Of a stretch of DNA of 64,000 nt, positions 35,864-47,798 are shown piece after piece. How positions within the stretch are numbered: the first letter of the stretch is position 1; each line of letters opens with the position of its first letter. A program made the position numbers and the translations under genes. This stretch comes from Lycium barbarum (taxonomy: Eukaryota > Streptophyta > Magnoliopsida > Solanales > Solanaceae): the NCBI RefSeq assembly GCF_019175385.1, contig NC_083346.1:54961821-55025820 (forward strand), written 5' to 3'. Under the pieces are notes generated by a model. It saw only the letters and a program-made list of their open reading frames with translations. It made no database searches and was not told where the DNA came from.

Positions 35864-36342
35864 TTTCTTTCCAATGGCATGAATCCTATAGCATGAATTC
35901 CTTTCCTCGTCAAGAGTTCGTATGTTCCGGAAAGCTAACAGCCTCTATCCATAAATGTCTATATAGGATAAGAGATATGATATGACGGTTCCATATTGTT
36001 AATGATGCTATTTGTTGCTTACACTCACCTTAAATGATACTTCTTTCAAGGTGAGGCAGGATGTCGATGATTGTTCCATAATGACATCGGGGGATCACGA
36101 CCTTACGTCACCCCGATATAGTATAATTGAATTTGAGCCCTATGCATGTAATATGATAAGATAAGCATGTTATGATGATGATATTACTATTACACCGCAC
36201 CTATTTGGCCAGGCAGTCACCGCCAAGGCGGGCAGCTATACAGCATGGCCAGATGGCATGGGCAGACACCACTAGTGGGCGGCGTGATATGATACCCCGG
36301 ACGCGGGAGGCCTGGACGCGGGCTAATGTTGTTGATCATTAC
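35864..36342 (+). repeat. 3' LTR of element 3, continuation, truncated
   Basis: Picks up after the insertion with TTTCTTTCCAATGGCATG and follows the element 2 LTR (in inverted comparison) through GGGGGATCACGACCTTACGT, the ACACCACTAGTGGGC stretch and GGACGCGGGAGGCC. Homology stops near 36342, and the 3' third, including the conserved hairpin module and the GGGTCGTGACA end, is missing. Confidence 0.8.
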
Positions 36343-36552
36343 GCCATCATTAACACATCGCTTAAAATTCCTACCCGACACATAACATATCCCTTACTTT
36401 CTTTGTCAAACTTCTTCCTTTTGGTCAAATGTCTTTGAATCTCGATTAGGATCATCAAATGCTATCTCGTACTTATCAACTCATCGTATACGTCGTGCTA
36501 TTCTCTAGCCTATTCACTGTACATTAACGGGGAATTTTCCAAGGTGCAACAG
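36343..36552 (-). repeat. LTR 5'-end fragment, family-II-like, inverted
   Basis: In minus orientation it starts TGTTGCACCTTGG at 36552 and resembles the start of the family-II LTRs (TGTTACACCTCGGAAAATTT) for about 60 bp, then diverges. Only about 210 bp remain. It abuts the truncated plus-strand LTR head-on, so the junction at 36342 reflects rearrangement rather than simple insertion. Confidence 0.6.
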
Positions 36553-37269
36553 ATCCCTACCTTACTCTTGTTGAAGTAGTAATATCTCCGATATCCGCTT
36601 TGAATCCACGCCAAAATCCACCGCAAACAAGACTACAATCACAACCACGCGCTATCCGGACCTAAACTAATATTCCGTCACTTGAAAATTGCTCACCTTT
36701 TGGTATCCTCACTCTCCCTAGTGATTTCTAGAAATTTCTGGGCTAAAATCTGGTGAAAAAGGGGGTTTTTACCCCTTATATAACGGTCAAATTCGGGTCG
36801 GGTCACTGTAGTAATTTACTATAGCAGTACTGTAGCAAGTCGGTTATTGTAGTTGTACTGTAGCACGCGTTTCTACTTTGTCAGCCGAACTTGTAACGTC
36901 TATAATTCTCTACTCCGATGTCCTATCGACGAGCGGTTTGTTGCGTTGGAAACTAGATTCGACGAACCTCATTTTAGGCTTTTGTTTCACTTCAAAACAT
37001 TTCATATGAGAAGAGTTATTCGTCCCCCAAGTTGGACAAAAATGTTCACACAAAACATCACCCATCCTTTATCCAAAGTCGTACTACTCCATTTCTTCGA
37101 CTCATTTCCTTATAAAACCTTCTGGTATACCTTATATACATCCTTTACTCATTAAATATACTTAGTAATGATTGCTCCTTACATCCCAAAGTGGTTTTAC
37201 TTAACCGTAACTCAACGTACTTATGTTTCAAATTTGATAAGTGCTTCTTCGAAGATAGGGGGTGTAACA
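36553..37269 (-). repeat. LTR 5' fragment of another family, inverted
   Basis: In minus orientation it starts TGTTACACCCCCTATC at 37269. It has a TATATAAGG box with the flanking GTTATATAAGGGG (about 36773-36786 reversed) and a following AGAGTGAGG-type leader, the expected order for U3 then R. The frame-like stretch at 36853-37155 has no recognisable protein. The remainder of the LTR is not in the window. Confidence 0.5.
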
Positions 37270-38684
37270 TCGTCTCAAAGCTCTTTCGTACGGATTACAA
37301 TGTGGTGATCCAATTGAAGAATCAATGGATGTTCGTGGCACCCGCTCGGCCATGAGGTAGGTTACGACTTTCTTTTGGTAGACTCCGATTAGTTTCCCAT
37401 ATTCATGAATTAGAAGGAATTGAGATTGCATGTGTAGGAATTGGAGATTTGGCATGGAATCCTAGGATGGTATTGTTATGCGATTTGTATGTTCAGGATT
37501 GTGGCTTGTAGATTCCATAGGATGCTTGATTTGGTTTTCTTGAGTATCAGTGGATTTTATGCGACTTGGGAGTAGTGGGTGATACCTATTTTTCTATGTC
37601 TCACGATGAGAATTTCCGTAATATGTGATAAATTGTGTTATATTATTAATAGTGAATCTAGTTGATAAATGGAAGGATAATATGTATTAACGATTGTGAT
37701 TGTGTTACAAACTGAGTTGTGACGAATGACTTGTGAGTAGAAGGTGAATTTACTTGTTCTAAGCTAATAGGTTGATTAAGGGAAAGTAGTAATAATGTAT
37801 TGTGACTTGATTGATCTATTGTGTTTGCTTGAGGCCACGTGTGTTAATAGGCAGTGGAAACCATGGTTGCATCTTGTTTGTGATATGGTGGTACCTTAAT
37901 TTGATGATTTCTACGAGGATAGATTTTTGTATGACTTAAGTAGTATTTGATGATATTGTTGGCATACCCGTGTTGGTATTTGTGACTTCAATACATAGTA
38001 AGCGTACCCATGTTGGTACTTATGACTCTGATATATTGTTGGCGTACCCCTTTGTTGATATTATTGATATTGAGCATGATTATTGATGTTGATACACGAT
38101 ATACTGTTGAGACACTGTTGCTACTTGATTCAACACTATGATGAGCTGGGTTCGATTTTTAAATGAGAGTGACGTGAGAGTTCGATATCCGATGTTAGTT
38201 TCGAAATCATGGATTGAATGAGTCCATGGACTCCGCGGGTCCCCCAGGGTGGTGGCGGTGACAACCCCCTGTAGGCAAAGATTCGGCGTCCCGTTTGTCT
38301 ATTAGGCAAAGATGCGGGACGGGTGGCACTTAGACTTCGCGAGTCATCTTGGGTTGTGCTACCGAGATGTCAATATTATTGTCCAGAGTACATGTGTACA
38401 CAGCATGACATTGCATTGCATCTTCATTCATACATTATCGCATTACATTACATCTGCATTCATACATTATCGCATTGCATTACATCATGGTTTATATTGT
38501 GTGACTTGGTGTTCTATTGTGATGTTGGTTTCGGATTGGTCATATTAAGACTTGGTACAATTGGGTTTAGATGCTCTACTTAAGAAATGACGTGTGCTTG
38601 TTTCCGAATATTGTTGCCTTATGCTTGTTAATTTATCTCGTAGATCGTCTGTAGGATAAGTATATGCTTGGCTTACAAAAGGAG
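37270..38684 (+). repeat. LTR segment (family C), left part
   Basis: No coding similarity. I assign it to the LTR that ends at 44124 because removing the two solo LTRs and their duplications joins it smoothly to 41042-41062 and 43488-44124. It contains short repeats of GGCGTACCC/GTTGGTA (37965-38050), paired GTAGGCAAAGATTCGG- and TTAGGCAAAGATGCGG-type sequences (38271-38320), and a two-unit repeat with CATTCATACATTATCGCATT (38413-38482). The true 5' end of this LTR was not identified. Confidence 0.5.
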
Positions 38685-38689
38685 GTAGG

Positions 38690-40701
38690 TGTTATACCCC
38701 GTATTTTATACGTCGAGTTGTTCGCAAAAGAATCGACGCGAATTAAAGACGGAACCCTTCCCGGACACGAAATAGAAATTTTTAATTTTCAATTTTAATT
38801 AGAACATAAATTGTTTATAAATTTTATTTAGTATAAAAATATTATTATTGGAGATTCGGAATTAATTAATTGTGCTTAGATTATTAAGTAAGAATTAGTA
38901 ATTAATTAAATTAATTAATACTAATTAAACTAGTGGGCCCCACCCGATATATTTATTTTTTTTTAAAAGGAGAAAATTTGTCATCAAATAAGATGACATC
39001 TGGTGGGCACGTGGGAGTTTTAGAAAGCCCATATATATACAATACCAACAATTCATGAAATCACATTTCATGACATTTGAACAAAGAACCAAACAAAGAA
39101 GTCAAAAAAAGGGGGGGGGGGGGGGATCTCTCTCGGCCATGGCTGAGCTTTAAGAGGATTTTCAGACCTTGATTCAATTAATTACCTTGGTGTTTTTAAT
39201 CAAATGAAGGTCATGGAAACAAAGATTAATCGTTGAAGGGCAACAAGGATCCTTGTCCTTTTAATTTGCAAATTCTAGCCGTGAAGGGTCAAGTGTTAAG
39301 GTAAGAATTGATCACTTCATATATGTTTTAGGGTGCGTTTGGTGTGTTGTGAATATATGTAAACGTGAATTAGATGTGTAAAAAAAAATGGTGTATGTTG
39401 ATGTTGGAAAGCTGTCCAAGCCATAGACTGTTTTTGGAAAAATGATGGATTGATTTTACTTAATATTTTGGTTGTTGTTGTTATGGATTGCATGGTGAGA
39501 ATGAAGGCTTAATGGTTCAAGTTGGAGTTGTAATTGTTTGTAGGATATTCTAAATAGGCATGGAAAATTTATTTTTAAGTTATGGTTGTGATTATCATGG
39601 ATTATATGGTGAAGGGTTTAGAAAGCTAAAATTATTTTATTGGTACGAATATGTTGTTGTTCTTGTTGAATTGAAGGAATTGGAAATATACTTGTGTCCA
39701 TATATTGTTATTGGTATTTCTGTGTCAACAGAAGAGCAATTGGAAATTTGGGATAGGTGAACATTTAGGGGAAGTGCTGCCGAATTTTCGCTAAAGTTTC
39801 AGATAATAGAAAACCTAAGCGAGAATATATATAGACTGAAATGTAGGTCCTATAAAAGAATGAACTATAGATTTGCGAACTAGAAAATGAAGTTACTAAC
39901 GACAACGTCACTTTTATACAAATAGGCGAAAAGAGCGACGAGGCAAAAAGGATTCACGAATAGCTGCCGACAGGTATGTGAAGCCTATCCCTTCTTTCTT
40001 TTGGCATGTCCTAGATGTAAGTAAGATATGATATGAGCTTTGGGGTAATTCTATTCACGAGTTCCGAGTATGATTTATGATTCTTATTCCCTTCTTGATG
40101 TTAGAACTCTCAGGATAGTCGAGCTATTGCCCTCGAGTCTTTTATATGATTGAATAGTAAATGATGCATAAAAGTTCCTATTTACCGAGTCCCTCACTAG
40201 AGGGCTGGGACACGTTATATATGCATATGTACAGGATGATTAGATATTGACACGCATGATTTATGTTAAAAGGTAAGCCTTGTGGGTTTCTTGTTAATGT
40301 ACTGGTTTTTACACTCCTTGTTTCAGTATGATCTTGTTCACTATATTTCAGGCTTTACATACTCAATACATATTCCGTACTGACCCCCTTCCTTCGGGGG
40401 GGCTGCGTTTCATGCCCGCAGGTACAGACGCTCGTTTTGGTGATCTGCCAGCATAGGATATCTATTCAGCTATTTTGGAGTGCTCCCTTGTTCCGGAGCC
40501 TAGCTTTGTGGTACAGATCCTCTTCGTTGTATATATGTGTTTGTTCAGGGTACGGCGGGCCCCTGTCCCGTCATATGATACTGTCGTTACTCTTAGAGGT
40601 CTGTAGACATATGTGTGGGTCTGTATATAGTTGTTGTTTAGTTGTGTGGATATGACTTATGTTTTGGGGCGTAACCATTCATAGTGGCAGCCTTGTCGGC
40701 T

Positions 40702-40748
<47 letters not shown>

Positions 40749-41036
40749 TCTGGAAGCCGTGTGTTATGGTAGCCTTGTTGGTCGGGTATGGCTGGGGCGT
40801 TCCCCCTATATTGTGATGGCCTTGCCGGCTTAGGTGCGATATCATCTGTTGAAAGCTGTAACTCCTCAGGAGACAGGTTGCTATGATATATATATGTGAC
40901 AGTTTTAGGACGACGTCCTACCTTTGTATATGTATATCAATTCTTTATTATGCTAGTTGTGAACGATTATAGTAACAGGTGTATATGAGTGTCCAGCTCG
41001 GGCACTAGTCACGGCCTACGGGTTTGGGTCATGACA
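38690..41036 (+). mobile_element. Solo LTR, family I, with perfect target duplication
   Basis: 2347 bp, TGTTATACCCCG to GGTCATGACA, flanked by GTAGG at 38685-38689 and 41037-41041. It is the closest relative of the interrupted LTR at 231-2731. Features: a TATA-like box (39031-39040), A7G15 homopolymers at 39104-39125, GTATGT at 39974, TGCCCGCAG ending at 40431, an AT microsatellite near 40707-40741, and the gacgggacagggcccc-type hairpin near 40550-40573. The internal region was lost by LTR-LTR recombination. Confidence 0.95.
39008..39040 (+). promoter_or_regulatory. Probable LTR core promoter
   Basis: CACGTG (G-box core, 39008-39013) followed by ATATATATAC (39031-39040), about 320-350 bp from the LTR start, where U3 should end. 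Transcription factor use is inferred from motif alone. Confidence 0.4.
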
Positions 41037-41067
41037 GTAGGATAAGAAATACCTTAATGATGAGTAG

Positions 41068-43482
41068 TGTTACACCTCGGAAAATTTCCCGTTGGTACAT
41101 AAGTAAATGAACTAATGATGTGTGTGAGGAGTGCGAGTGTATAATGTTTCATGGGAAATGTATGTGAAGGGATGTGGATGATTAGAATGAAAAGTCGAGA
41201 AATGAGAAAAATTGAAAGTTGGCAAAACTGCCCAGTGGTCGTATATTGCAAAATACGGACCGTAAAGTGCAACACGGTCCGTAAACTGACAGTCGTAAAC
41301 TGCCATGCAAAAGCTTCAGCTTTCTGCCAGTTGTCGTAAAGTGCAAATACGGACCGTAAACTGGTATACGGTCCGTAAACTGCCAGGTCGTAAACTGGCA
41401 TGCCAAACTTCAACTTTCTGCCAGCTGAGGAAGAGGTATAATACGACCTGGTGGACGGACCGTAAAGTGATTTACGGCTCGTAAACCATGGTCGTAAATC
41501 ACCATGCATGCAGGCCAAAGTCTCTGGTCCTGCTTAAGCTTAAAAACGACCACGAGGGACGGTCCGTAAAGTGGAATACGGACCGTAAACCTCCATGGAC
41601 GACCAATGTTCACCCAGCACAGATTTTCCAATTCATTAAATATGAGCATCAAGACTTATTTTATTTCATTACAACATTACACTACTTCTCTCTACATTCA
41701 TTATATGAGTTTTCAAGTATTATAAGCCATCAATAACATTAAGACAAGTGAATCAAGGATAAGGGAATCATCAAGGACCATCCAAGTCAAGAAATCCAAA
41801 TGGAGAAAAACTAGGGTTTTGCTCAAAGAAGAGTATTATCAACCAAAGCTTGTTCCTACAACTTCTAAGGTAAGATTCATGATTTTTACAAGATGTTTAA
41901 GGTATTGGAGAATTAAAATACATGGATTGTAGAAAATGTGGTCAACTAGGTCATGAATGATGAATAGTGACATTTTGAGAAATAGTTTGAATTGAGTTAT
42001 GAATGTTGTTGTGTTGTGATATGAATGTGTTATAAATGGTATTAAGATCATGAACTAGACACTTTAGATGAATGGACGAAGATGGGTGTTATGACCATGA
42101 ATGTGGGTGAATTAGAGGCAAATTAAGGAATCTAGATAATGTGGATAATGTGAATGACTAATGGCCATTGTTATGATATTAATGAAGGTATAAACACTAG
42201 CATTGGAAGGGAACGTGCAAGTGTAGAATAGTTCGACGGAAAGGTATGTAAGGCTAACCCTTCTTTCATAAGGCGTGGTTCTTGGCCAAATTCCTAAATT
42301 CCTCTATATGAGTATGTTGTCTTCACATGGTTGACATTCCGAGCTCATAAGCTCACGACCCTTGATATGTACTATGATTATACTATGTTCCTCGTATGAC
42401 GAGTAAGTCTATAATGTAAATGTAACGATAATGATGAGGATAGTAATGATGATGAGAGAAAAATGAGACTAGAGATGCTTACGAGCTACGATATATATAT
42501 ATGTATGCCTATGAAGGGATATGATAAGACCCCGAGCTTATGATGTCGGGTAAGACTATATGTATATGACTATGTATAATGTATGTATACGATTACGAAA
42601 CGCGCGTACACCTCTGCAGCTGGTACGGATAACCCTGATGCCTTGGTAGGGCCAGGTATGTATGACCTTGAGCCTTGGTTGGCTAAGCATGTATAAGACA
42701 CCGATCCTATGAGGTCGGGTATGCTATGTAAATGCTATGTATATGAAATGACTATGTATATAATATGCATATGAATGTGATAAGACTATGTATAAGGATA
42801 CGAATAAGGACATGTATACGAATATGAGCACAAGTATGGTACGAGTATTATTATGGGATACGAACGACGATGTATGCAAGTAAGCGACATGATGATGATG
42901 ATATTACTGTCTCCCCTCCCATACTATTTTCATATGATATCTATTATGCTTCTATATTGATGTTGATCATGCTTTACATACTCATTACATTCTTCGTACT
43001 GACGTCCTTTTGTTTGTGGACGCTGCGTCATGCCCGCAGGTGCCCAGGGAGACAGACTTGATCCATAGCTGCTTATTCAGAGATTGCATAGCAGAGCTCC
43101 ATTTCTTTCGGAGCCGTAACTTTTGGGTACTTATTCTTTTGTGTATATAATTATGGGCATAGCGGGGTCCTGTCCCGCTCATACGATATGTCATACTCTT
43201 AGAGGCTCGTAGTCTTGTGTATGTGGGTAGAGATGTTCGGCCATGTCGGCCCATGTTTTGTATATCTTTTGTTAGCCACGTCGGCCTTGTACTTATGATG
43301 TGGCATAGATGCCTATGATATGTTAAATGATGATGGTCGTCTAATGGGATCAATATGATTAACGATAAGAAAAGCACGAATTGACTTATGGTTCAGCTAG
43401 ATGTTATGTTATGTACGATAAGGGGGTGCTCGAGTGGGGTAGCACCGGGTGCTCGTCGCGGCCCCCTAGCCGGGTCGTGACA
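41068..43482 (+). mobile_element. Solo LTR, family II, with perfect target duplication
   Basis: 2415 bp, TGTTACACCTCGG to CGGGTCGTGACA, flanked by AGTAG at 41063-41067 and 43483-43487. Same subtype as the truncated LTR at 15110-17199. Holds a palindrome array (41255-41600), GTATGT at 42244, TGCCCGCAG ending at 43039 and a single copy of the 33-bp repeat (42620-42690). It inserted only 26 bp from the neighbouring solo LTR's duplication. Confidence 0.95.
41255..41600. repeat. ACGG-N-CCGT palindrome array, variant
   Basis: Alternating ATACGGACCGTAAA and ACGGTCCGTAAACTG cores with GTCGTAAACTGCCATGC spacers, about three to four direct units of about 110 bp. Compared with the arrays in elements 2 and 3 the flanks changed from TATAA to TAAA while the ACGG-N-CCGT core was kept. 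Confidence 0.8.
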
Positions 43483-43487
43483 AGTAG

Positions 43488-44124
43488 ACTCCTAAACTAA
43501 GAGCGAATGGTATAATGATATTTGATTTTGTGAGATTGTGGTGAAATTGATTTGCGGTCATTAGAGGAAAGTTAATAAGTTAAGAATCTTGATCTTATAA
43601 TAAGTGGTAGGTAGATGTATGACTTGGTTTAGTTACTTATGATGTTTATCTGTGAATTCTTTTACTGATATGTGTTCTAACCATTGTCGGCTTATGATAC
43701 TTAGTCAGTACGTGTTGATTATACTGATACTACTCTTGCTACACCCTTTTTGGGTGTAGAGTGTTTCAGGTGATTGATTGAGAAAAGTCCGGAAGATGTG
43801 TGGTGCCTATCTTGAAGGCCTCCTCTCACTTCATTTCGGGATTAGAGGTTGGGTCTTAGAGTTATGTTATAATCTGGATCACTTAGTTGCTCTTGTACTA
43901 GTCTAGACCAGGTCGTGGGAAGTCAGAAGAGTCTGTAATTATCTAGCTGTTCTACTCGTTTTCAATCTTGAGTTATTAAATAAATTGATTTCCGCTATTA
44001 TTCTTATATATATCTAATGGATTCAACCAATTGTCTTTATTGAATGATCTGTTATGTAATTGAGGGTTCGCCTACTGAGGAGGGTTAGGTAGGTGCCCGT
44101 GCGATCCTAAATTGGATTGTGACA
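43488..44124 (+). repeat. LTR segment (family C), right end
   Basis: Ends GGATTGTGACA at 44124, followed by a primer site, so this is a plus-strand 5' LTR. It contains CTACACCC-TTTTT-GGGTGTAG (43740-43757), a 7-8-bp inverted repeat with a 5-base loop, typical of a terminator or polyadenylation-region hairpin. The terminus differs from the GGGTCGTGACA of families I and II. Confidence 0.7.
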
Positions 44125-44127
44125 TGT

Positions 44128-44139
44128 TGGTATCAGAGC
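44128..44139 (+). promoter_or_regulatory. Primer-binding site, initiator tRNA-Met, family C
   Basis: TGGTATCAGAGC three bases after the LTR end. The following leader (44140-44377) shows neither the hairpin nor the 17-mer of families I and II, and no gag start is found, so the element behind this primer site is interrupted or lost. Confidence 0.9.
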
Positions 44140-44377
44140 CTAAGTTACCAGTCTCACAGTACAAGAGTAATGTTTAGTAGAGTCTCGTGGAATGGTACGT
44201 AGACGTCAGTGTCCATCCATGGGAGGCTATAAGACATCTAGGAAAATCTCCTTTCTTTCTTTCAAATCATGCTACCTCGGTCAAGTTGGTATCTCAGTAG
44301 GCCCAATTGGTAGCTAGACGATTCCAATTAGTATCTACGCACGAAAAGTAAGTCATATTCAGAGATCAGATCTAACA
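44140..44377 (+). other. Leader remnant of the family-C element
   Basis: About 240 bp downstream of the primer site without coding similarity. Contains repeated TTGGTATCTCAGTAGGCC and CAATTAGTATCTACG phrases. Its right border with the next element is not sharp; 44377 is my estimate. Confidence 0.35.
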
Positions 44378-44445
44378 TGTGTTGGGAATGGCTGAAGTAA
44401 TTATAGTTGTGAAATGATCCGAGCATGGTGTGATGCCACTGGCAG

Positions 44446-44610
44446 GGGTTGCGCCCCAGCGGTCAGCCCACCGTTGTAGCGTTACCGCTGTAGCGGGTAG
44501 TCCATCGCTAAAGTGGTACTCTTCTATTCTTTCTTGACCACTTCTGCAGCCGCCCACTGCCGAAGTGGGACCGCAGTAGCGGTCTGAGAGACCTCTCCCC
44601 TGTTTTCGCC
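44446..44610. repeat. Cluster of ACCGCTGTAGCGG-type palindromes, left
   Basis: Several variants of the inverted pair CCGCT-GT-AGCGG (for example ttaccgctgtagcgggta at 44481-44498 and ccgcagtagcggt near 44570), mixed with CTAAAGTGGTAC and CGAAGTGGGACC variants. A matching cluster lies at 46410-46560, so the two bracket the pseudogene between them. Confidence 0.6.
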
Positions 44611-44932
44611 ATGTGGCTGACCAGATAAAAACAGCAGCATGACCAAACCATCAGTAATATAAAGACAAGCCCGACAAGGGCAAGGACCACTCAAGTCGCT
44701 ATTACAAAGCCAACTACCATTATCAAAACAAGAAAGCCAAATAGTTCAACATTCAAATGAAATATCCGAACATTATCCCAAAACAAGGCTAACCAAAACC
44801 AAAACAACATTATCCGAAAGGAAAGATGCAAACAAACCAAACAAACAAACAAAAAAATTGTTCCAACAGCAAAGGCCGACATGGGCAACCAAAACACTAG
44901 CATAATGAAAAGGGGAAGGGGCAGAGAGATCT

Positions 44933-46290
44933 CTAAGCCATCCGAGTACTCGTGGTTCCTAGACCATCTGAACTACCAGTATCCTCCGCTGATTTGCTCC
45001 TCCTGTCACCTTCTTTGACCTGGCTCACAAATGAGGACTGGTCAGAGTCATCCTCGTCTTGCACATGCATATCCCTGCCAAGGCACATCTTCTTCCACAA
45101 GCCCTTGATGCCACTCCAAGATCTCAGATAGACATTCTCGCGAGACTTGTTCTTGGCCTGCTCCTTCTCAAAGTCAGTATGAAGCTAGATGTGGTCTGCA
45201 GCCAGCGAGGTGTAGATAGTTTGCAAAGTGGTGAGTGACTCACCCATCCCCTTCATCTCCTTCTTGGTAAAATGACCCCCACCAGTACTGGATAAACCCA
45301 CCTCCATCGAAGGCCTTGGCATACCCTGGAACATCGCAATCATCTCATCAAAATGAGTATCAATACACTCAAACGGGCATTGAGCAGGGGCAGCCCTAGC
45401 GTCAGCTCCATCTCCACCTCCACCCGTACTAGTACTAGCACTCGTCCCCTCTACAATCTTCCTCTTCTTATGCTGGACAGCAGTACCCTGGCCATACACC
45501 CGCAATGGGTGGAAGTCATCATCAGAATCTACCATATGATCATCAGGCCTCCTATAGACCCCAACCCTCTTGCACAACGAAGTGATCAATGACGGGAGAA
45601 ACAAACTCGACACCCCAGATGTCATGAAACCCTTCCATTCTTTGACCACCTGCGAACCTACATTTAGAAGAACATCATCCAAGATACAAGCAATCAAAAA
45701 GGCTATGGGATAGGTCACTGAGGTGACATTCCTCATGGGATGGACCCTTCGAGAGATGATGTTCAGCCACTTACTGGCCTCAGCAGTAAAATTCTAGCTC
45801 ACTATCCCTATCTTGGACCTACCCCAAGTGATAGAACCCTTATCCTCCTCAGCCACTAGTTTGGACACCAGCCAATGCCCATTATCAGTAGTGTTTTTAG
45901 CCTCCAAGAACTCCACCGAAGGGTTATCCACTTTGTACACCTGGTTGATTGTCTTAGCCCCCACGATCACAGAGACCCTGCAAATCACAATCCTTAGATT
46001 AAGAGAATCCTATTCGACTGTTGGCAGCATGGCGTAAAATACCCTTACCCAATTCTCATTGAAACGATCACGATCCTTAATCAAACGCATCCACTTGATC
46101 CTTTCCAACCTCTCTAGAAATTCGGGAGCCCATTTATCCACATTAGTCATATCGAAACCCCTCTCCAATAGTAGGGGCATGCGCTTTGCTCCATGAAATG
46201 ACACTCACATTGTGGATTGATAAAAAATTGATAAACGGGCACTTGCTCTTCTTGTTGCGCTACTTGTTCGGCTACTTCAATCTCGACCAT
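44933..46290 (-). pseudogene. Putative plant transposon protein (Transposase_32-like), broken
   Basis: From 46204 leftwards one frame reads ERGFDMTNVDKWAPEFLERL, KDRDRFNENWVRVFY, VSVIVGAKTI, YPIAFLIACILDD, a Ser/Gly-rich stretch (TSASTSTGGGGDGADA) and an acidic tail, to a stop at 44933-44935. This resembles the 'putative plant transposon protein' family of plant genomes, from memory only. The frame is cut by three in-frame TAG codons: 46010-46012, 45794-45796 and 45185-45187. An upstream ATG at 46288-46290 (MVEIEVAEQVAQQEEQ) is in another frame and would need a shift. Function of the family is not established. I cannot say which element type carried it. Confidence 0.55.
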
Positions 46291-47144
46291 AGTACCTGCG
46301 AGGGATATTTATGTTATGAGAAATTCATAGACCAGGTTGAGGAAATATAAGCATATATTCTACGTCCTAAACCTCAGTGAAATAGTGTAAAAATAAATTC
46401 TGGTGCAGTTCTGTGCAGTCACCGCTGTAGCGGTAATGGCCACCACTTTAGCGCCCTTACTAATTCCTTCCAAACTGCTCCAGCGACCCCCTTGAGCTCT
46501 GAAGCGGGACTGCTCCAGCTGTCCCTTAACCGCTGAAGTGGTGTCATCTTCCCCAGCAGACCTGATTTTTTTAACTCCCCAAAGCCTCAAAACTTATTTT
46601 TATGAACGGATCGGGCAGATAGCAGGCATGCAAGGTGTTTGCAACACTTAGGACATGATTTCTAGCAACAACAATCCCAAAATTTCAAACGAAGCCAACA
46701 CCCAATTTAAAACAATTTATTTTACTATGTTTAAGTGTTTCGGCCAAAATCTATTCGGTAACTACGCAACACTAGATGTTTAGATGTTTATAACGCTATA
46801 CTAGTTGTGAAATTCAGCCCATCAACATCGCATAAATCCACCAACCAAAAATCCAAAAAATCCCAACTTTGGGGTTAGCGAACCCATTAATCGAAGCATA
46901 AGGACCTAGAATCATGTTTGATTGTTCTTTTTCTAGTAGAGAGGAGCAATTTCTTACCTTGAGAGTGGCAGATTCGAGTGTGGTTAGTTGTAGTTGTGGA
47001 TGAACTTGGCAGCCTCCCTTTTCCTCCCTCTTGAGAGCAATTTGTGATAGTATAATGTTGGGATTAAAGTGTAGGTTGAATGTGTGGGTTATGGAGAGGA
47101 TTTTATGGGGTTTGGAGGGAGTTATGAGGTTGTATTTGGTTAGG
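46291..47144. other. Non-coding flank of the transposon-protein pseudogene
   Basis: Holds the right-hand cluster of CCGCTGTAGCGG and CGCTGAAGTGG motifs (46410-46560), then AT-rich sequence with no frame or RNA gene that I recognise. It ends where a minus-strand LTR begins at 47145. Confidence 0.4.
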
Positions 47145-47798
47145 TGTCACGACCCAACTAAAGGGCCATGACGGGTACGGGGAGCTAGCCTACCGAGCAC
47201 CACCTTTCCAACTTATCATCAAACTCAACTTGAATACACACCATTCAAAACACAAGCTCATCACGAAATGATCTTCAAATATTTCTCAAAACATACATGT
47301 ACATAAGCCCACGAGGCTACAAAATGATGTACGCGATATGCACTAAGAAGATCATGAGACATCTACTACCCACACATATGTATCCACAAGCCTCTAACCA
47401 GAGTACTGAAATCATAAGGACGGGACAGGACCCCGCCATGCCCCAACAATGTACACAAAAGAATATACCAATAAGCGGCAACTCCAGAGTAGTGGAGTGC
47501 TCCTACAAATCTGCTGAATAATGATCCTAAGCGTCTGTGTCGTCTCCGTGTCTACCTGCGGGCATGAACGCAACATCCATAAAAGAAAGGACGTTGGTAC
47601 GAACAATGTACTGAGTATGTAAGGCATGTACAATAGCATAAGTAAGAAATAAGAAGACCTAAAATGAAGAGAAAACCTGTAACTGATTGCCTCTTAAGGC
47701 GGAGTCACGCATGCTAACTTTTACCTTTAAACAACTTCATAAACATATGCATATATATAAAATGCTTATCATCATCAACCCGCGTCCGGGCCTCCCGC
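47145..47798 (-). repeat. Family-II LTR 3' end, interrupted by the tandem array
   Basis: Begins tgtcacgacccaac on the plus strand and follows the element 2 LTR for about 650 bp, through the TACCTGCGGGCATGAACGC module (47553 on), to CCCGCGTCCGGGCCTCCCGC at 47798, where the array starts. The missing part of the LTR should lie beyond the right end of the window, after the last array LTR, preceded by a copy of CCCGC. Confidence 0.8.

Noticed and set aside
36853..37155. 100-codon frame as a possible host gene
   Set aside because: Lies in an LTR-like fragment with a TATATAAGG promoter in the opposite direction; no similarity recognised.
44691..44903. Hydrophobic 70-codon minus-strand frame as a membrane protein
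   Set aside because: Reading of A-rich sequence next to the transposon-protein pseudogene; no homologue recognised and no supporting context.
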